NCBI GenBank assembly: GCA_900291925.1
Contig: UWYS01000001.1
Span: forward strand, 682,001 to 746,000
Source of the DNA: Thecaphora thlaspeos
Lineage: Eukaryota; Basidiomycota; Ustilaginomycetes; Urocystidales; Glomosporiaceae
DNA: 64,000 nucleotides
Direction of reading: 5' to 3'
Each line of letters begins with the position of its first letter. Positions within the stretch are counted from its first letter, which is position 1. Below are positions 34,237 through 44,556 of the stretch, one piece after another. The position numbers and the translations under genes are program-made. A model generated the notes under the pieces. The model saw only the letters and a program-made list of their open reading frames with translations. It did no database searches and was not told the origin of the DNA.

Positions 34237-36303
34237 CTATAGCTTGGAGCGGGGGAGCTCCGAGTCAAAGTCGGTCGTCTCGAGGTCGTTGATGTCGACG
34301 TTCCACTTGGCCGAGTTGATGGGTTCGCGCACGGCAAAGTCGAAGAGGGCCTCGTAGACGTTGCCGTCGGAGCGGCCGAGGCTCGAGTTGAGCAGGTAGT
34401 CCGGAACCGCAAAGGCATCGACGAGCGCGATGGCATTGGGCCGCAGCTCGGTCATGATCTCCTGCACCTTCTGGCCAAGCAGGTGGAACTGCGCCCCGTC
34501 AATGTAGCCAGAAGCGAGGAAGTCGGCGCCCTCCTGCTCCATCATGTGGCAGGCAAAGAGCAGGAAGATCTTCTGAACAATTTGGCGCAGCGCCGGCTTG
34601 CTGTTCAGCTGCTCGTCCTTGTAGATGGCCATGCCAAAGTTGCGCACGATCAGGTACTGCGAGTGAGCGCGCGAGCACTTGTACAGCTCGACCAGCAGCG
34701 AGTTCCACGAGCGCTTGGCATCGTCGCGCAGGTGGAGCGCCTGCTCGGTGAGGTAGGCGGCGCGATGGCCGAACGCCTTCATGAAGAAGAGCGGGTCGTA
34801 GAGGTCGCCGCTGAACTTGATCGACGCCTTTTCGCCCTTGTTGTCAAAGTAGCGGACCATGTAGTCCTTGGTCAGGTTGTCGTCGACGCTGCTGCGGTCC
34901 TTCTTGATCGCGCGCATCGTCTTGAACAGGTAGCGCGTGCACTGCTGCGAGAGCATGTACGAGTCGCCCTCCCACGTCGCCTGCGGCAGGTAGTCGGCAA
35001 AGAAGTCTGGCAGGCCGGAACTCTTACTGTAGCCGTGGCCGCCGCACGCCTTGCGGCAGACCTCGATCGCATCCGACGCATAGAGCGTCGTCAGCGACTT
35101 GAGGCCAGAGCTCGAAGCGTGCGTGTCGGCGAGCAGCGAGAGGTCGCCCAACTCGATGTTGGCCTGGTTGCGCGTGTAGAGGTCAAACATGAACTGTGAC
35201 GTGTAGTGGAACGCGAATGCCTGGGCCAGGATGGGGAAGAGACGGATCTGCACCATGGTGTAGTCGAGCACCTGCGTCTCGAGAGGCTTGCCGGAGTCGG
35301 AGAACTTGGGGGCGTCCTTGTCGGCAAACTGGCGGCGGATGGCGCAGTAGCGGACCGCGACGGTGACGGCGCGCATTAGCACGCTCGAGGCGTCTCGCAC
35401 AATGTTGGCGCGCACCCAGGTGAGTGTGCCGTATGCGAGCTTCGAGTTGGGCGGCGGGAGGTACTTGCCCGTCTCCGGCTCGACCTTGGAGTAGCGGGCG
35501 AGGAGGTTGAAGTGCGGGATGCGGACGTGGTCAAAGAGGAGGAAGCCGTTGTCGGTGGTGTTGTATCCGGCCTTGGGCCCGATGTCGCCGATGGTGCGGC
35601 CGGCGAGCGGCTCGCGCGTCTTGACGTCGCGGATCTGGACGACGAACGGGTGCGGGCCGTAGCTCTTGCCGCCCGTGACGAGCTGGGCCATAACGACGGC
35701 GTGGTCGGCGGTACGTCCGAGGCCGCCGATCCACCACTTGCTCGAGGTGAGCGTGGGGCTGTTGATCTCCCACTCCTGCGTCTCGGGGATCCAGGTGGCG
35801 GTCGTCTCGATGCCCTGGACGTTGGAGCCGTGTCCAAGCTCGGTCTGGGCGTAGCATCCGATGATTTCGTAGTTGGCGGCGGGCTCCCAGAAGGCGTTGC
35901 GCTGCTCGTCGCTGCCCTGGTTGTAGAGGGTGGTGAGGAACATGCTCTTGTGGAGGCCAAAGGGGCCGGGCAGGTCGGCGAGCTTCTCGGCCACCTGGAC
36001 CTCGGTCTGTCCCCAGCTGTTGTCGCGCGCGAGCTGTGCGAGGCGCTTGTCCTTGAGCATGGCCCTGCGGAACTTGTCGGTGCGGCTGAGGTAGTAGTCG
36101 GACGACTTGTCAAAGACGGGGTCGTTTCCGAGGATCTCGAGCAGGCGCGCCTGCATGTTGAGCCAGTCCTTGCCGTGGATGTACTCGGCCATCTCCTTGC
36201 TGTCGAAGCTCGCCTTTTGCCTCTCGATCTTGAGAAGCTGTGCGCCAGAGACGCCGGCGGGCTTGAGGCCCTCGGGGATCTTTACGAATGCGGGTGGAGC
36301 CAT
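34237..36303 (-). CDS. POX1: Peroxisomal acyl-CoA oxidase, 688 aa, single exon
   Basis: This is a full-length intronless frame with acyl-CoA oxidase architecture. An N-terminal helical segment is followed by the flavin-binding region (GCYAQTELGHGSNVQGIETTAT and WWIGGLGRTADHAVVMAQL). Then comes the DNGFLLFDHVRIP stretch, and a C-terminal alpha domain with the segment around CRKACGGHGYSKSSGLPD, typical of the FAD- and acyl-CoA-binding site. The protein ends in SKL, a canonical PTS1 peroxisome import signal. The reaction is the first step of peroxisomal beta-oxidation: acyl-CoA to trans-2-enoyl-CoA, with FAD reoxidised by oxygen to give hydrogen peroxide. The long antisense frames opposite it are coding shadows. 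Confidence 0.96.
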   Translation of the reverse strand: MAPPAFVKIPEGLKPAGVSGAQLLKIERQKASFDSKEMAEYIHGKDWLNMQARLLEILGNDPVFDKSSDYYLSRTDKFRRAMLKDKRLAQLARDNSWGQTEVQVAEKLADLPGPFGLHKSMFLTTLYNQGSDEQRNAFWEPAANYEIIGCYAQTELGHGSNVQGIETTATWIPETQEWEINSPTLTSSKWWIGGLGRTADHAVVMAQLVTGGKSYGPHPFVVQIRDVKTREPLAGRTIGDIGPKAGYNTTDNGFLLFDHVRIPHFNLLARYSKVEPETGKYLPPPNSKLAYGTLTWVRANIVRDASSVLMRAVTVAVRYCAIRRQFADKDAPKFSDSGKPLETQVLDYTMVQIRLFPILAQAFAFHYTSQFMFDLYTRNQANIELGDLSLLADTHASSSGLKSLTTLYASDAIEVCRKACGGHGYSKSSGLPDFFADYLPQATWEGDSYMLSQQCTRYLFKTMRAIKKDRSSVDDNLTKDYMVRYFDNKGEKASIKFSGDLYDPLFFMKAFGHRAAYLTEQALHLRDDAKRSWNSLLVELYKCSRAHSQYLIVRNFGMAIYKDEQLNSKPALRQIVQKIFLLFACHMMEQEGADFLASGYIDGAQFHLLGQKVQEIMTELRPNAIALVDAFAVPDYLLNSSLGRSDGNVYEALFDFAVREPINSAKWNVDINDLETTDFDSELPRSKL

Positions 36304-37466
36304 CTTGTGTGCGTGCGAGTGCGCGGATGGATGGTCTATGGTCTCTCAGAGGCGCAGGGCGTGTAGGATGGTGGGCAGGGACGTCTGGAGTGGAAGACGA
36401 CAAGTAGACGGATCCAGCGACTTCTGGTGGAGCGAGAGGAGGTCGAGTTGGTAGGAAGGGACAAGGCCACGGAGAGGATGCGGGGAAGGTGTCGTGTGGT
36501 GATCAAGGGGGGAAAGCGCGGGGAAGGGCCTTCTTATCAAGCCAAAGCCCAGAGCGGGGCACCACAAGCGGCGAAAGGGGGACGACGTCCGGCCCGCAGC
36601 ATGCCGGAGGTGGAGTGTGAGTCTCGATCTTCTTGCGTATTTGCTGAGCCGGTCCGGCCCGCCTGGCTTCCGGCCCCTGTCCAGATCGATACATACAAAG
36701 GCCGCCATTAGTTCCTTCTGTATACGCACCGAGCTGTTGTTATTTACTTACGTGATGGCGCTAATCGTCGCTTCGATTTCCCGACTTGGCCGGCTTCCCC
36801 TTTCCCGGTGCGGCAAACACTGCTCCCCGGCCCGATCTACCGTTCCTCGATCGGCCATTCTTTCTATATGTGTCCCGATGAGCCCGATCTCCCTGTTGTC
36901 TTCCGCGCTCGTACAGTACAGTGGCGGGGGTGCGTGGGGCTGGCAACATAACCGCGAGGGTCCTCGTTTCTCCCTCTTTCCATGACTCTGCCCTCGACCG
37001 CGTTGGGAGCGCCCTCCCGTCCTCGCTGCTCTCCCTGAGCTCGCCTCACCGGCGCTCTGTTTCGCAGTCCAGCCAGCGTACATAGCGTAGCGACCTCTCG
37101 CTGGTCATCGGATCGCACGGCACAGCTCTATCCGCCATGCTCCCGCTGCGCTGCTTCTTGTCCTCGTCGTCGTCGTCCTCCATCGCTCTTGGCCTCGTGC
37201 CCACGCGCTCCTGAACAGCTAGCAGAGGCCGTGCCGTGATCCGGTCCCTTGTCAACGGTCCATCCTCCCTCGGTCAGCCCAGCCCCGCTCGAACGATAGG
37301 ACACGACACAGAGCCTTCCGAAGACGTCTGACGGCCCAATTGCTATTCTTCCATCGCACCCTCCGCACCTCCATGCTGCTTCCTCCTTTCCCCTACGCCT
37401 AGCCCTCGTCTCCTACCCGGGCCATATCATTAAGAGAAGCCCCGTCGCCGCCGCCGACCGCGAGAG
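36304..37466. other. Divergent intergenic region, acyl-CoA oxidase and ZAP1-like gene
   Basis: This 1.16 kb region lies upstream of both genes. A GTACAGTACAGT motif sits at 36911-36922. Pyrimidine-rich leader-like DNA with CGTCGTCGTCGTCC repeats is near 37155-37180. No further gene or RNA was recognised. Confidence 0.45.
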
Positions 37467-40394
37467 ATGGGCGGGCCCGCCTTGCCGCCGCCATCGGTCC
37501 AATTCGACGGCCTCGCTCAGTTCGGTCTGGCCGAGCTGATCGAAGCCGCCCAACAGCATCTCGCCCAGAGCGCACCGTCATCGCTTCGCAGCCTGCAGAA
37601 ATGCAAGGCGGTCGACGCGCCTTACTCACACACCTTGCCACCCTTCTACAGCTTAGATGACGGCACGCATCACCGGAGTCAACCCGGGAGCTCTCTCCCG
37701 TCGCTCGACGGACCCAGCAGCAGCAGCAGCAGCAGCAGCAGCCACCCTATCGACAGCAGCATCAGCACCAACGCCGCCGATGCCTTTCTTCAACAGGCCT
37801 GGCCCGACTGGTTCTGCTGCGACGTCGAACACACCGCCGCTCCATCGTGCGCGGACTGCGACGCCCCGCGCTGCCACCCTGCGCCTGAGAATGGTGGATC
37901 CTGTCATCAGGGCTCCTGCACCGCCCCTTCACAAGGTACAGCAGCGGTGGCATGCTGCGTCGCATCCCCCTGCGACGCCCCCAACACCGAAATCTGCGAC
38001 GGGATCCGCTCGTCCGCCACCGCCTGCTTCGACACCACTTGCACTGGCTCGCCTCCCTGCACCCTACCAATAATCAGCTGCTGCGACGAGCCGGACTGCA
38101 GCGACGATAAGCGCTCTCCCTGCTCGGTTGGCGCGGCCGAATGCTGCGACGAGGTCCACTGCGCCGACCCTCACGTCGGCTCGTCTCTGACGCAGTCAGC
38201 CAACTGCCCGGGCTGCAAGCTGCCCGTCAGCAAGACCGAGTCAGACGGTCGCGGAAGAATCTACAGCAGCTTCCAGGAGCTTCTCGACTGTTGCTGCTGC
38301 CGCTCTGCCTTTCCCGAGGCATCGATCGACTTTGACGCCAAAACGGCGGCGCACGGTGCTACACCTGACGACGCAACGCCAGCATATCAGGCTCCATGCG
38401 ACGACACCCGTCGAGGGCATCCTCACCATCTCGAGGCAAGCACGGCGGCCGCCTTGGATCATACAAAACACGGCGGCGTCCATATTCACGAGCACCGTGT
38501 CGCGCCTCGAACGGCGACGCCGTCTCCCAGCACCCTGGTGAGCTCCCAACGGACGCCGGCCAGCTTCGAGATTTCGGCTTATTCGCCCTCGCTGTCCACT
38601 TCGACCGTTGCTACGCCGTACGGAGCTGGACAGTCGTACACGAGACCACCATCCGCCATTTTTGGCGATAAGCACGAGGCGACATCCCACCACTCGCGCT
38701 CCTCGTCCCTCGTGGTCCCGCAGCATCGCTACACCTCTATCGAGCCGCAGCACTCGACCACGCCAGAGCCGCGACAGAATCTCGGAGCCTACTCGGGTTT
38801 GAGCACCAACGACGATTGCCAGTGTACCCAGCCGCACAGCCATGACCCGAGCGGCGGATGCCTTCCCCCGTCTTGGACGGTCTGCGACACGGCATCTTGC
38901 GATACCGTCGGCCCTCACTCTCACTGGAACGCCCAGCTCTATCCACACAGCCTGTCGACCGCGACCGACCAGCACCAGCTGCACCCGAGGACGCCGCACG
39001 CCTCTGCGGAGAGGGACGCTCGGCCACAGAGGTGCCAATGGGCCGGATGCAGCGAACGCTTCTGGGCCGTCGAGGAGCTGGTCGCACACGTCAACCACTT
39101 CCACCTCGCGAAAAAGCCCACAAGCAGCATCCAGGCCCCTTCAGCACCGGCAGCGAGCACGCTCGACAGCAGCTGGCAGTACAGCCGGAATGTCGCACCG
39201 TATTCCGTCAGCAACGACGCCAATGGCACCATGTCCGCCTTCTCGTCGTCCTCGATGGCCACGCCGATACCATGCATGTGGAACGACTGCCACTCGGTCT
39301 CGGTGCCGGAAAAGGACGTTCAGCTGGACGAGGTGGTGGCCATGCTCAGAGACGCCGGAATGCGCTGGCCCAGCGATGCCGATGCGATCAACGACAAGGC
39401 CTCGGCGGTTATGCTGCAGCACCTGTTGACCGCCCACCTCGGCCAGCCGACGCAGCCCCTGCACGGCCACACGGGTGACGACGACCTCGCTTCGCCTGCC
39501 TCTGCGGTTGATTCAAAGGGGATACCTGGCGTTCGTCAGGGAAGCAAAAGGGGTCGCTCGTCCTCTGGGCTTGCCGAAGAAAGCCGGCCCACACCTCGGG
39601 CGATGAAGAAGGCCTGCCGCCCAGCCTCCGAAGAAGGAGCGGCCCACGACGAGAGTGGCGAAGATTGCTGCTGCGACAACGTCCGCGTCGGCGCCGACGG
39701 CACCACGGGCCACGTGTGCGGCTGGGAAAGGTGCTCGGAGACGTTCCCCGATCATCAGAGCCTGACGGAGCACATGACGAGCCTTCACGTCGGCTCTGGT
39801 AAAGCGGTCTACGAGTGTCGGTGGGTCGGCTGCGAGCGCTTTCACGAGGGGCGCCAGTTTACGCAGAAGCAAAAGGTGCTCCGCCACATCCAGACGCATA
39901 CGGGCGACCGGCCGCACAAGTGCGACGTCTGTGGGCGCCGCTTCAGCGAGCCCAACACGCTGGCCCAGCACAAGCGGACGCACACGCAGGAGAAGCCGTA
40001 CGTCTGCGACTTTCCCGGCTGCGGCAAGGCATTCAGCGTGTCCGGCTCACTGACGATCCACAAGCGCATCCATTCGGGCGCGAAGCCGTTCCTCTGCAAG
40101 TTCCCCGGCTGCGGCAAGGCGTTCGCCGAGTCGAGCAACCTGACCAAGCATATGCGCATCCACACCGGCGAGAAGCCGTTTCAGTGCGTCGAATGTCGCA
40201 AGAGGTTTAGCAGACCGGACCAGGTCTCGAGGCACAGGAAGACGCACGAGAGGAAGCGGAACAAGCCCAAGGCCGCGGCCGGTGGCGCGGAGGAAGGCGC
40301 GGCTGGTCAGGACGAGGCGGTGGACACGAACGACGAGAAGGAGAGGACGGAGAGGACGAAGAGGAGTAGTAGTAACGTGGAGGACCCATCGTGA
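37467..40394 (+). CDS. ZAP1: ZAP1-like zinc-responsive C2H2 transcription factor, 975 aa, single exon
   Basis: The protein has eight C2H2-type zinc-finger candidates. Two atypical ones lie in the middle (a WAGC-type finger around residues 515-540, and a second around 595-650 with a long insert between its Cys and His pairs). A block of six tandem fingers follows from about residue 750 to 930. The last four have standard linkers (TQEKP, SGAKP, TGEKP). Fingers with CxWxxC and a cluster of C-terminal fingers preceded by isolated ones match the yeast Zap1 plan, where the isolated fingers sense zinc and the C-terminal ones bind DNA. Family role: activation of zinc uptake genes when zinc is low. 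The N-terminal part has a very Cys-rich region (about 120-290) with many CC pairs, and a run of nine Ser encoded by an AGC repeat. The factor name rests on architecture; another large C2H2 regulator is possible. Confidence 0.72.
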   Translation: MGGPALPPPSVQFDGLAQFGLAELIEAAQQHLAQSAPSSLRSLQKCKAVDAPYSHTLPPFYSLDDGTHHRSQPGSSLPSLDGPSSSSSSSSSHPIDSSISTNAADAFLQQAWPDWFCCDVEHTAAPSCADCDAPRCHPAPENGGSCHQGSCTAPSQGTAAVACCVASPCDAPNTEICDGIRSSATACFDTTCTGSPPCTLPIISCCDEPDCSDDKRSPCSVGAAECCDEVHCADPHVGSSLTQSANCPGCKLPVSKTESDGRGRIYSSFQELLDCCCCRSAFPEASIDFDAKTAAHGATPDDATPAYQAPCDDTRRGHPHHLEASTAAALDHTKHGGVHIHEHRVAPRTATPSPSTLVSSQRTPASFEISAYSPSLSTSTVATPYGAGQSYTRPPSAIFGDKHEATSHHSRSSSLVVPQHRYTSIEPQHSTTPEPRQNLGAYSGLSTNDDCQCTQPHSHDPSGGCLPPSWTVCDTASCDTVGPHSHWNAQLYPHSLSTATDQHQLHPRTPHASAERDARPQRCQWAGCSERFWAVEELVAHVNHFHLAKKPTSSIQAPSAPAASTLDSSWQYSRNVAPYSVSNDANGTMSAFSSSSMATPIPCMWNDCHSVSVPEKDVQLDEVVAMLRDAGMRWPSDADAINDKASAVMLQHLLTAHLGQPTQPLHGHTGDDDLASPASAVDSKGIPGVRQGSKRGRSSSGLAEESRPTPRAMKKACRPASEEGAAHDESGEDCCCDNVRVGADGTTGHVCGWERCSETFPDHQSLTEHMTSLHVGSGKAVYECRWVGCERFHEGRQFTQKQKVLRHIQTHTGDRPHKCDVCGRRFSEPNTLAQHKRTHTQEKPYVCDFPGCGKAFSVSGSLTIHKRIHSGAKPFLCKFPGCGKAFAESSNLTKHMRIHTGEKPFQCVECRKRFSRPDQVSRHRKTHERKRNKPKAAAGGAEEGAAGQDEAVDTNDEKERTERTKRSSSNVEDPS
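37716..37742 (+). repeat. In-frame (AGC)9 repeat encoding poly-Ser
   Basis: Nine AGC codons in a row lie in the N-terminal part of the ZAP1-like gene. The tract is a likely length-variable microsatellite that keeps frame only with changes of three bases. Confidence 0.85.
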
Positions 40395-40550
40395 TTTTAC
40401 GTCATCTCCAGATCAATTGCTCAAAATCGCATCGTGCTACAGTATTTTACCGCCAGCATGCTTCTATACCAATTATCTCTGTTTCAGCTTTCATCGTGCG
40501 CCATCCGTACGATGTGTGCTTTGCCGCCTGCAGTCGACAGCGAGAAAGAT

Positions 40551-40568
40551 GCCGGGGTGGTCGAGCGG
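40551..40568 (+). other. tRNA 5'-end-like fragment with an A-box
   Basis: The 18 bases GCCGGGGTGGTCGAGCGG look like the acceptor strand and D-arm start of a Ser- or Leu-type tRNA, and TGGTCGAGCGG fits the A-box. No matching anticodon arm or B-box follows on this strand, so it is at most a fragment. Confidence 0.3.
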
Positions 40569-40623
40569 ACAGAGGATAGTGTTTAGAGAGCGAACGGCGC
40601 AAAAAGCAAAAAGCAAAAAGAGA

Positions 40624-40733
40624 TGCAATCTGGAGGAATCGAACATCCGTCTAGTCGGAATTAGAGAACTATTGAGATCATCGATCAAAGATAAAGCCAC
40701 AACGACTCGTACTAACCACTATACTAAGACTGC
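40624..40733 (-). tRNA. tRNA-His (GTG) with a 38-nt intron
   Basis: Read on the minus strand, acceptor GCAGTCT pairs with AGATTGC (one G-U pair) and the discriminator is A. The D-arm is GTAT-AGTGGTTA-GTAC. The anticodon stem AGTCG/CGACT closes the loop TTGTGG(C) with anticodon GTG. A 38-nt insertion sits after position 37, the standard site of nuclear tRNA introns. The T-arm is GGATG-TTCGATT-CCTCC, which contains one T-C mismatch (position 52-62) and a B-box that departs from consensus at its first base. A run of five T follows as a Pol III terminator (after TCTC). The A-box TAGTATAGTGG is typical. Mature length is 72 nt. The extra 5' G of tRNA-His is not encoded and would be added after transcription. 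The mismatch leaves open that the copy is weak or decaying. Confidence 0.85.
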
Positions 40734-41108
40734 CTAACTCACCAAACTCCGCACGTTTTATATACTTATACAACCTTACTGTTACTGGCATCTGATCGGA
40801 CGTCGAACGTCGCGGGGAAAGAGGTGGGCGCTCAAGCCAGCCCAGGTGTAGCGGGAGCGAAGCAGAGGGCAGACCGCAACACTCACTCCGCCCACGCTTC
40901 CACACTCGCCATCATCGTCCCTCTCCCTCGCGCAACCCGCTTCCGACCACCCTCTTCTCCACCACACCTGCACCCGCCGCTGCAGCAGCGCAACGACCGA
41001 CGACCTCACCGCACAGCGCTCCTCTCGGCCCAGGGAGCGGCCCACATCGCCACCCCTAGCCTTCGACTCTGTCGGGTTCCTCGCCCGCCGTCCTTAATCT
41101 CGCCCGCC

Positions 41109-44100
41109 ATGTCGACCTTCTTCCAGAAGCAGCAACAGGTCGCTGCCCTCGACCCCCGCCTCGGCGGTCTGATGGCAAGCGCAGGCCTGTACAACCTCAA
41201 GGCGCTCATCAAGGCCATCCGATCCTGCAAGACGCTCGCAGACGAACGCTCCCTCATTCAGAAGGAGTCGGCCGCGATTCGCACCGCCTTCAAGGACGAG
41301 GACCCCTTTGCACGACACAACAACATCGCAAAGCTCCTCTATATCCACATGCTCGGCTACCCAGCCCACTTTGGTCAGATCGAATGCCTAAAGCTTGTCG
41401 CGACGCCCAGGTTCACGGATAAGCGGCTCGGATACCTCGGCATCATGCTCCTGCTCGACGAAAACACAGAGGTCCTCACCCTCGTCACGAACGGCCTGAA
41501 GAAGTGAGTACGGCCGCAAGAGTCCGTACAAGGCATCCTATTGCAGGCCAGGGCGTTTTGATCTGACGCCTCGTCTTTGCCTTCTCTCCTCCCCTTTCCT
41601 CCTCCTCCCTCTCTCCCTCCGTGCAGCGACATGAACCACTCCAACATGTATGTCGTCGGCCTGGCGCTTTGCACTTTCGCCAACATTGCATCTGAGGAGA
41701 TGTCAAGAGACCTCTGCAACGAAATCGAGAAGCTCATGGGCAGCAGCAACACCTACATCCGTCGCAAGGTGAGTTGGGTGGCATGTACCCGTTGCGCCGG
41801 ACGGACTTGGGTTGGGCGAGCCTGCGGCTGACTCGGCCGTTCATCTTCCATCTCTCCCTGGCCCTCACCCCCTTCCGGTAGGCCGCCATCTGTGCCATGC
41901 GCATTGTCAGAAAGGTTCCGGACCTCCTGGACCACTTTGTTGATCGGACCAAGCAGCTGCTCTCGGACAAGAACCACGGCGTGCTGCTCTGCGCTGTTAC
42001 GCTCGCCATCGAGATCTGCCGAGCGGACGCCGAGGCGCTCGAGGACTACCGGAAGGCCGTACCCCTGCTGGTGCGACACCTCAAAGCCCTCGTCACCACC
42101 GGCTACTCGCCCGAGCACGACGTCTCCGGCATCACTGACCCTTTCCTCCAGGTCAAGGTGCTCCGCTTGCTGCGCATCCTCGGCAAGGACCACACGCAGG
42201 CCTCGGAGAGCATGAATGACATCCTGGCACAGGTTGCCACCAACACGGAAGCCAGCAAGAACGTTGGCAACAGCATCCTGTACGAGACGGTCCTTACCAT
42301 CCTCGAGATCGAGGCCGACAACGGCCTCCGCGTGATGGCCATCAACATCCTTGGCAAGTTCCTAGGAAATCGCGACAACAACATCCGGTACGTCGCGCTC
42401 AACACACTCAACAAGGTCGTCGCCATGGACACCAATGCCGTCCAGCGTCACCGCAACATCATCCTCGACTGTCTGCGCGACGGCGACATCTCAATTCGCC
42501 GACGTGCGCTCGAGCTCAGCTATGCGCTCATCAGCGAAAGCAACGTCCGCGTCCTGACGCGCGAGCTGCTCTCATTCCTCGAGGTTGCCGACAACGAGTT
42601 CAAGCTCGGCATGACGACGCAGATCTGCCTCGCTGCCGAAAAATTCGCGCCCAACAAGCGCTGGCACATCGACACTGTCCTGCGCGTGCTCAAGCTTGTG
42701 AGTCGTCGCTGCCGGCGAAGGCGAAGGCCAAAGTGCCCGTATTGCACGCTCGTCGTACTGACTTGTACCGCTTTCACCCCTTTCTCCCCCCCCCCACGAC
42801 GATCAGGCCGGCAACTATGTCCGAGAAGAGATCCTCTCTGCCTTTATCCGCCTCGTCTGCCACACGCCCGAGCTGCAGGCTTACACGGTGCAGAAGCTCT
42901 TTTCGGCGCTGCACGCCGACTTCTCGCAGGAGAGCCTGACGCTGGCGGCGGTCTGGGTGATTGGCGAATTCGGCGAGGTGCTGATCCAGGGCGGCAACTT
43001 TGAGGATGAGGAGCTGGTCCGCGAGGTGCAGCCCAAGGACGTCGTCGACCTGCTCTCATCCATGCTCGACTCACCCTACATCACCGAGCACATCCGGCAG
43101 TTCGTCCTCACTGCGCTGGCCAAGCTGTGCGCGCGGTTCCAGCATGACTCGGCGCAGCAGGCGAGGATCGAGCAGATCATTGGCACGTTTGAGGAGAGCG
43201 TTGAGGTGGAGATTCAACAGAGGTCGGTCGAGTACTTCAACCTGCTCCAGCGGCGCGACATCCGCGACGGCGTGCTCGAGAGCATGCCAGCGCCCGAGAT
43301 CAAGCAGACGGTGCTGGGCACAGTGAGCGAGTCAAAGCCGGTCGGCTCTACGCGTTCCGACAAAGACGCACTGCTCGACCTGATGGGCGACGAGATGCCC
43401 AGCGGCGGCGGGGCGGCAGTGCAAAACGGCGGAAATGGTGTGGCTGCGGCGCCATCGACACAGCAGAGCACGCAGGACCTGCTGGCCGACATCTTTGGCG
43501 CGTCGGACGACATGATGGGCGGCGGGGGTGGCGGCGCGTCAGCTGCGGCACCTGCAGCGGTAGCGCAGCAGCAGAAGCCGAAAAGCTCGGTCAACGACAT
43601 CCTCGGCCTGTTTGGCGACTCAGGAATGGGCGGTGGCGGCGCATCACCGGCCGCTGTGGTGACGTCGCCCTCGATGTCTTCCTCTGGCAGCGCTGCATTC
43701 GGAGGTCTCGACCTGCTCGGCGGTGCCGGCGGTGGCGCCGCTCCTGCAGCGTCTTCCTCGCCCGCCGCTCAACCCGCTTCCACATCAACTCCAGCCGCAC
43801 CAGCGGCGGCGGTGGCGGCAGCAGCATCCGGTGGAAAGTCGCACGTCGCGTACGACCAAAAGGGACTCAAGATTACGCTGACGCTCACCACCAACCCGGC
43901 GAGGCCCGACATTACCAACATCACGGCGCGCTTCAGCGCTTCGGGCATGGCGACGGTGCGCGACGTCAACTTCCAAGCGGCCGTGCCCAAGTCGATGAAG
44001 TTGCAGATGCAGGCCATCTCGAACGCCGAGGTCGAAGCTGGCAAGACGGAGACGCAGGCTATGCGTGTAATGGCGCCCGGTTCGGTGAGCCGTCGCGACG

Positions 44101-44278
44101 AGCCTGTCCTGGCTTGAGATTTCGAAGGGAACAAGTTGCTGACTACTCATTCGATGACATTGTGGATGTTCGACATCGACAGGCGCCCATCCGCCTACGA
44201 CTGCGCATCATGTTTAGCGTCGATGGCGGCGAGCAGAACGTGCAGGACCAGGTGGATTGGTCGCAACCTCCGGCCTGA
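41109..44278 (+). CDS. APL4: AP-1 clathrin adaptor gamma subunit (gamma-adaptin), 908 aa, five exons
   Basis: Exons are 41109-41503, 41627-41768, 41882-42697, 42807-44084 and 44183-44278, all GT-AG. The N-terminal trunk is a HEAT-repeat-like adaptin domain with [56 protein letters not shown] and the [21 protein letters not shown] region. A Gly/Ala/Ser-rich hinge of about 190 residues follows, then a gamma-ear domain ([10 protein letters not shown] to the end). The ear is completed by a 32-codon last exon with the PIRLRLRI strand. The AP-1 complex selects cargo and recruits clathrin at the trans-Golgi and endosomes. An in-frame ATG exists upstream at 40824, but the family start is [13 protein letters not shown] at 41109, and the extension is low-complexity. 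Confidence 0.95.
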
Positions 44279-44556
44279 GCGGACCCTCTCGCTACAGCTG
44301 CAGTAAAGCTAGTGAGCACTTCCAATACCAAAACCAACACACTTTTGCAGATCTTGTTGCGCTTTGAGCGTGAGTGCTGCCGTCCTCGTATTTGGGATAA
44401 CATTCGTGGGGGTAAAAAGTACAGGCTAGAAATACAATGGGACGGGGGACAGGGGAAGATGGGGTATCGACGATTCTGAAAAGACGAGAACGGGTGCTGT
44501 TTGCCTCGACGTTGGGCCGGCCGATGGAGGCGTATGCGGCTACGTCGAGGGGACGC

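Larger units (their letters stand above)
40395..41108. other. Intergenic region holding a tRNA gene, between ZAP1-like and gamma-adaptin genes
   Basis: The region contains the 3' flank of the ZAP1-like gene, a tRNA-His on the minus strand (40624-40733), a short tRNA 5'-end-like fragment on the plus strand (about 40551-40568), and the promoter and leader of the gamma-adaptin gene. The stretch between 40590 and 40780 is clearly AT-richer than the flanking genes. Confidence 0.6.

Noticed and set aside
40824..41108. Upstream in-frame extension of gamma-adaptin
   Set aside because: The added residues are low-complexity and absent from the family. The conserved start lies at 41109.
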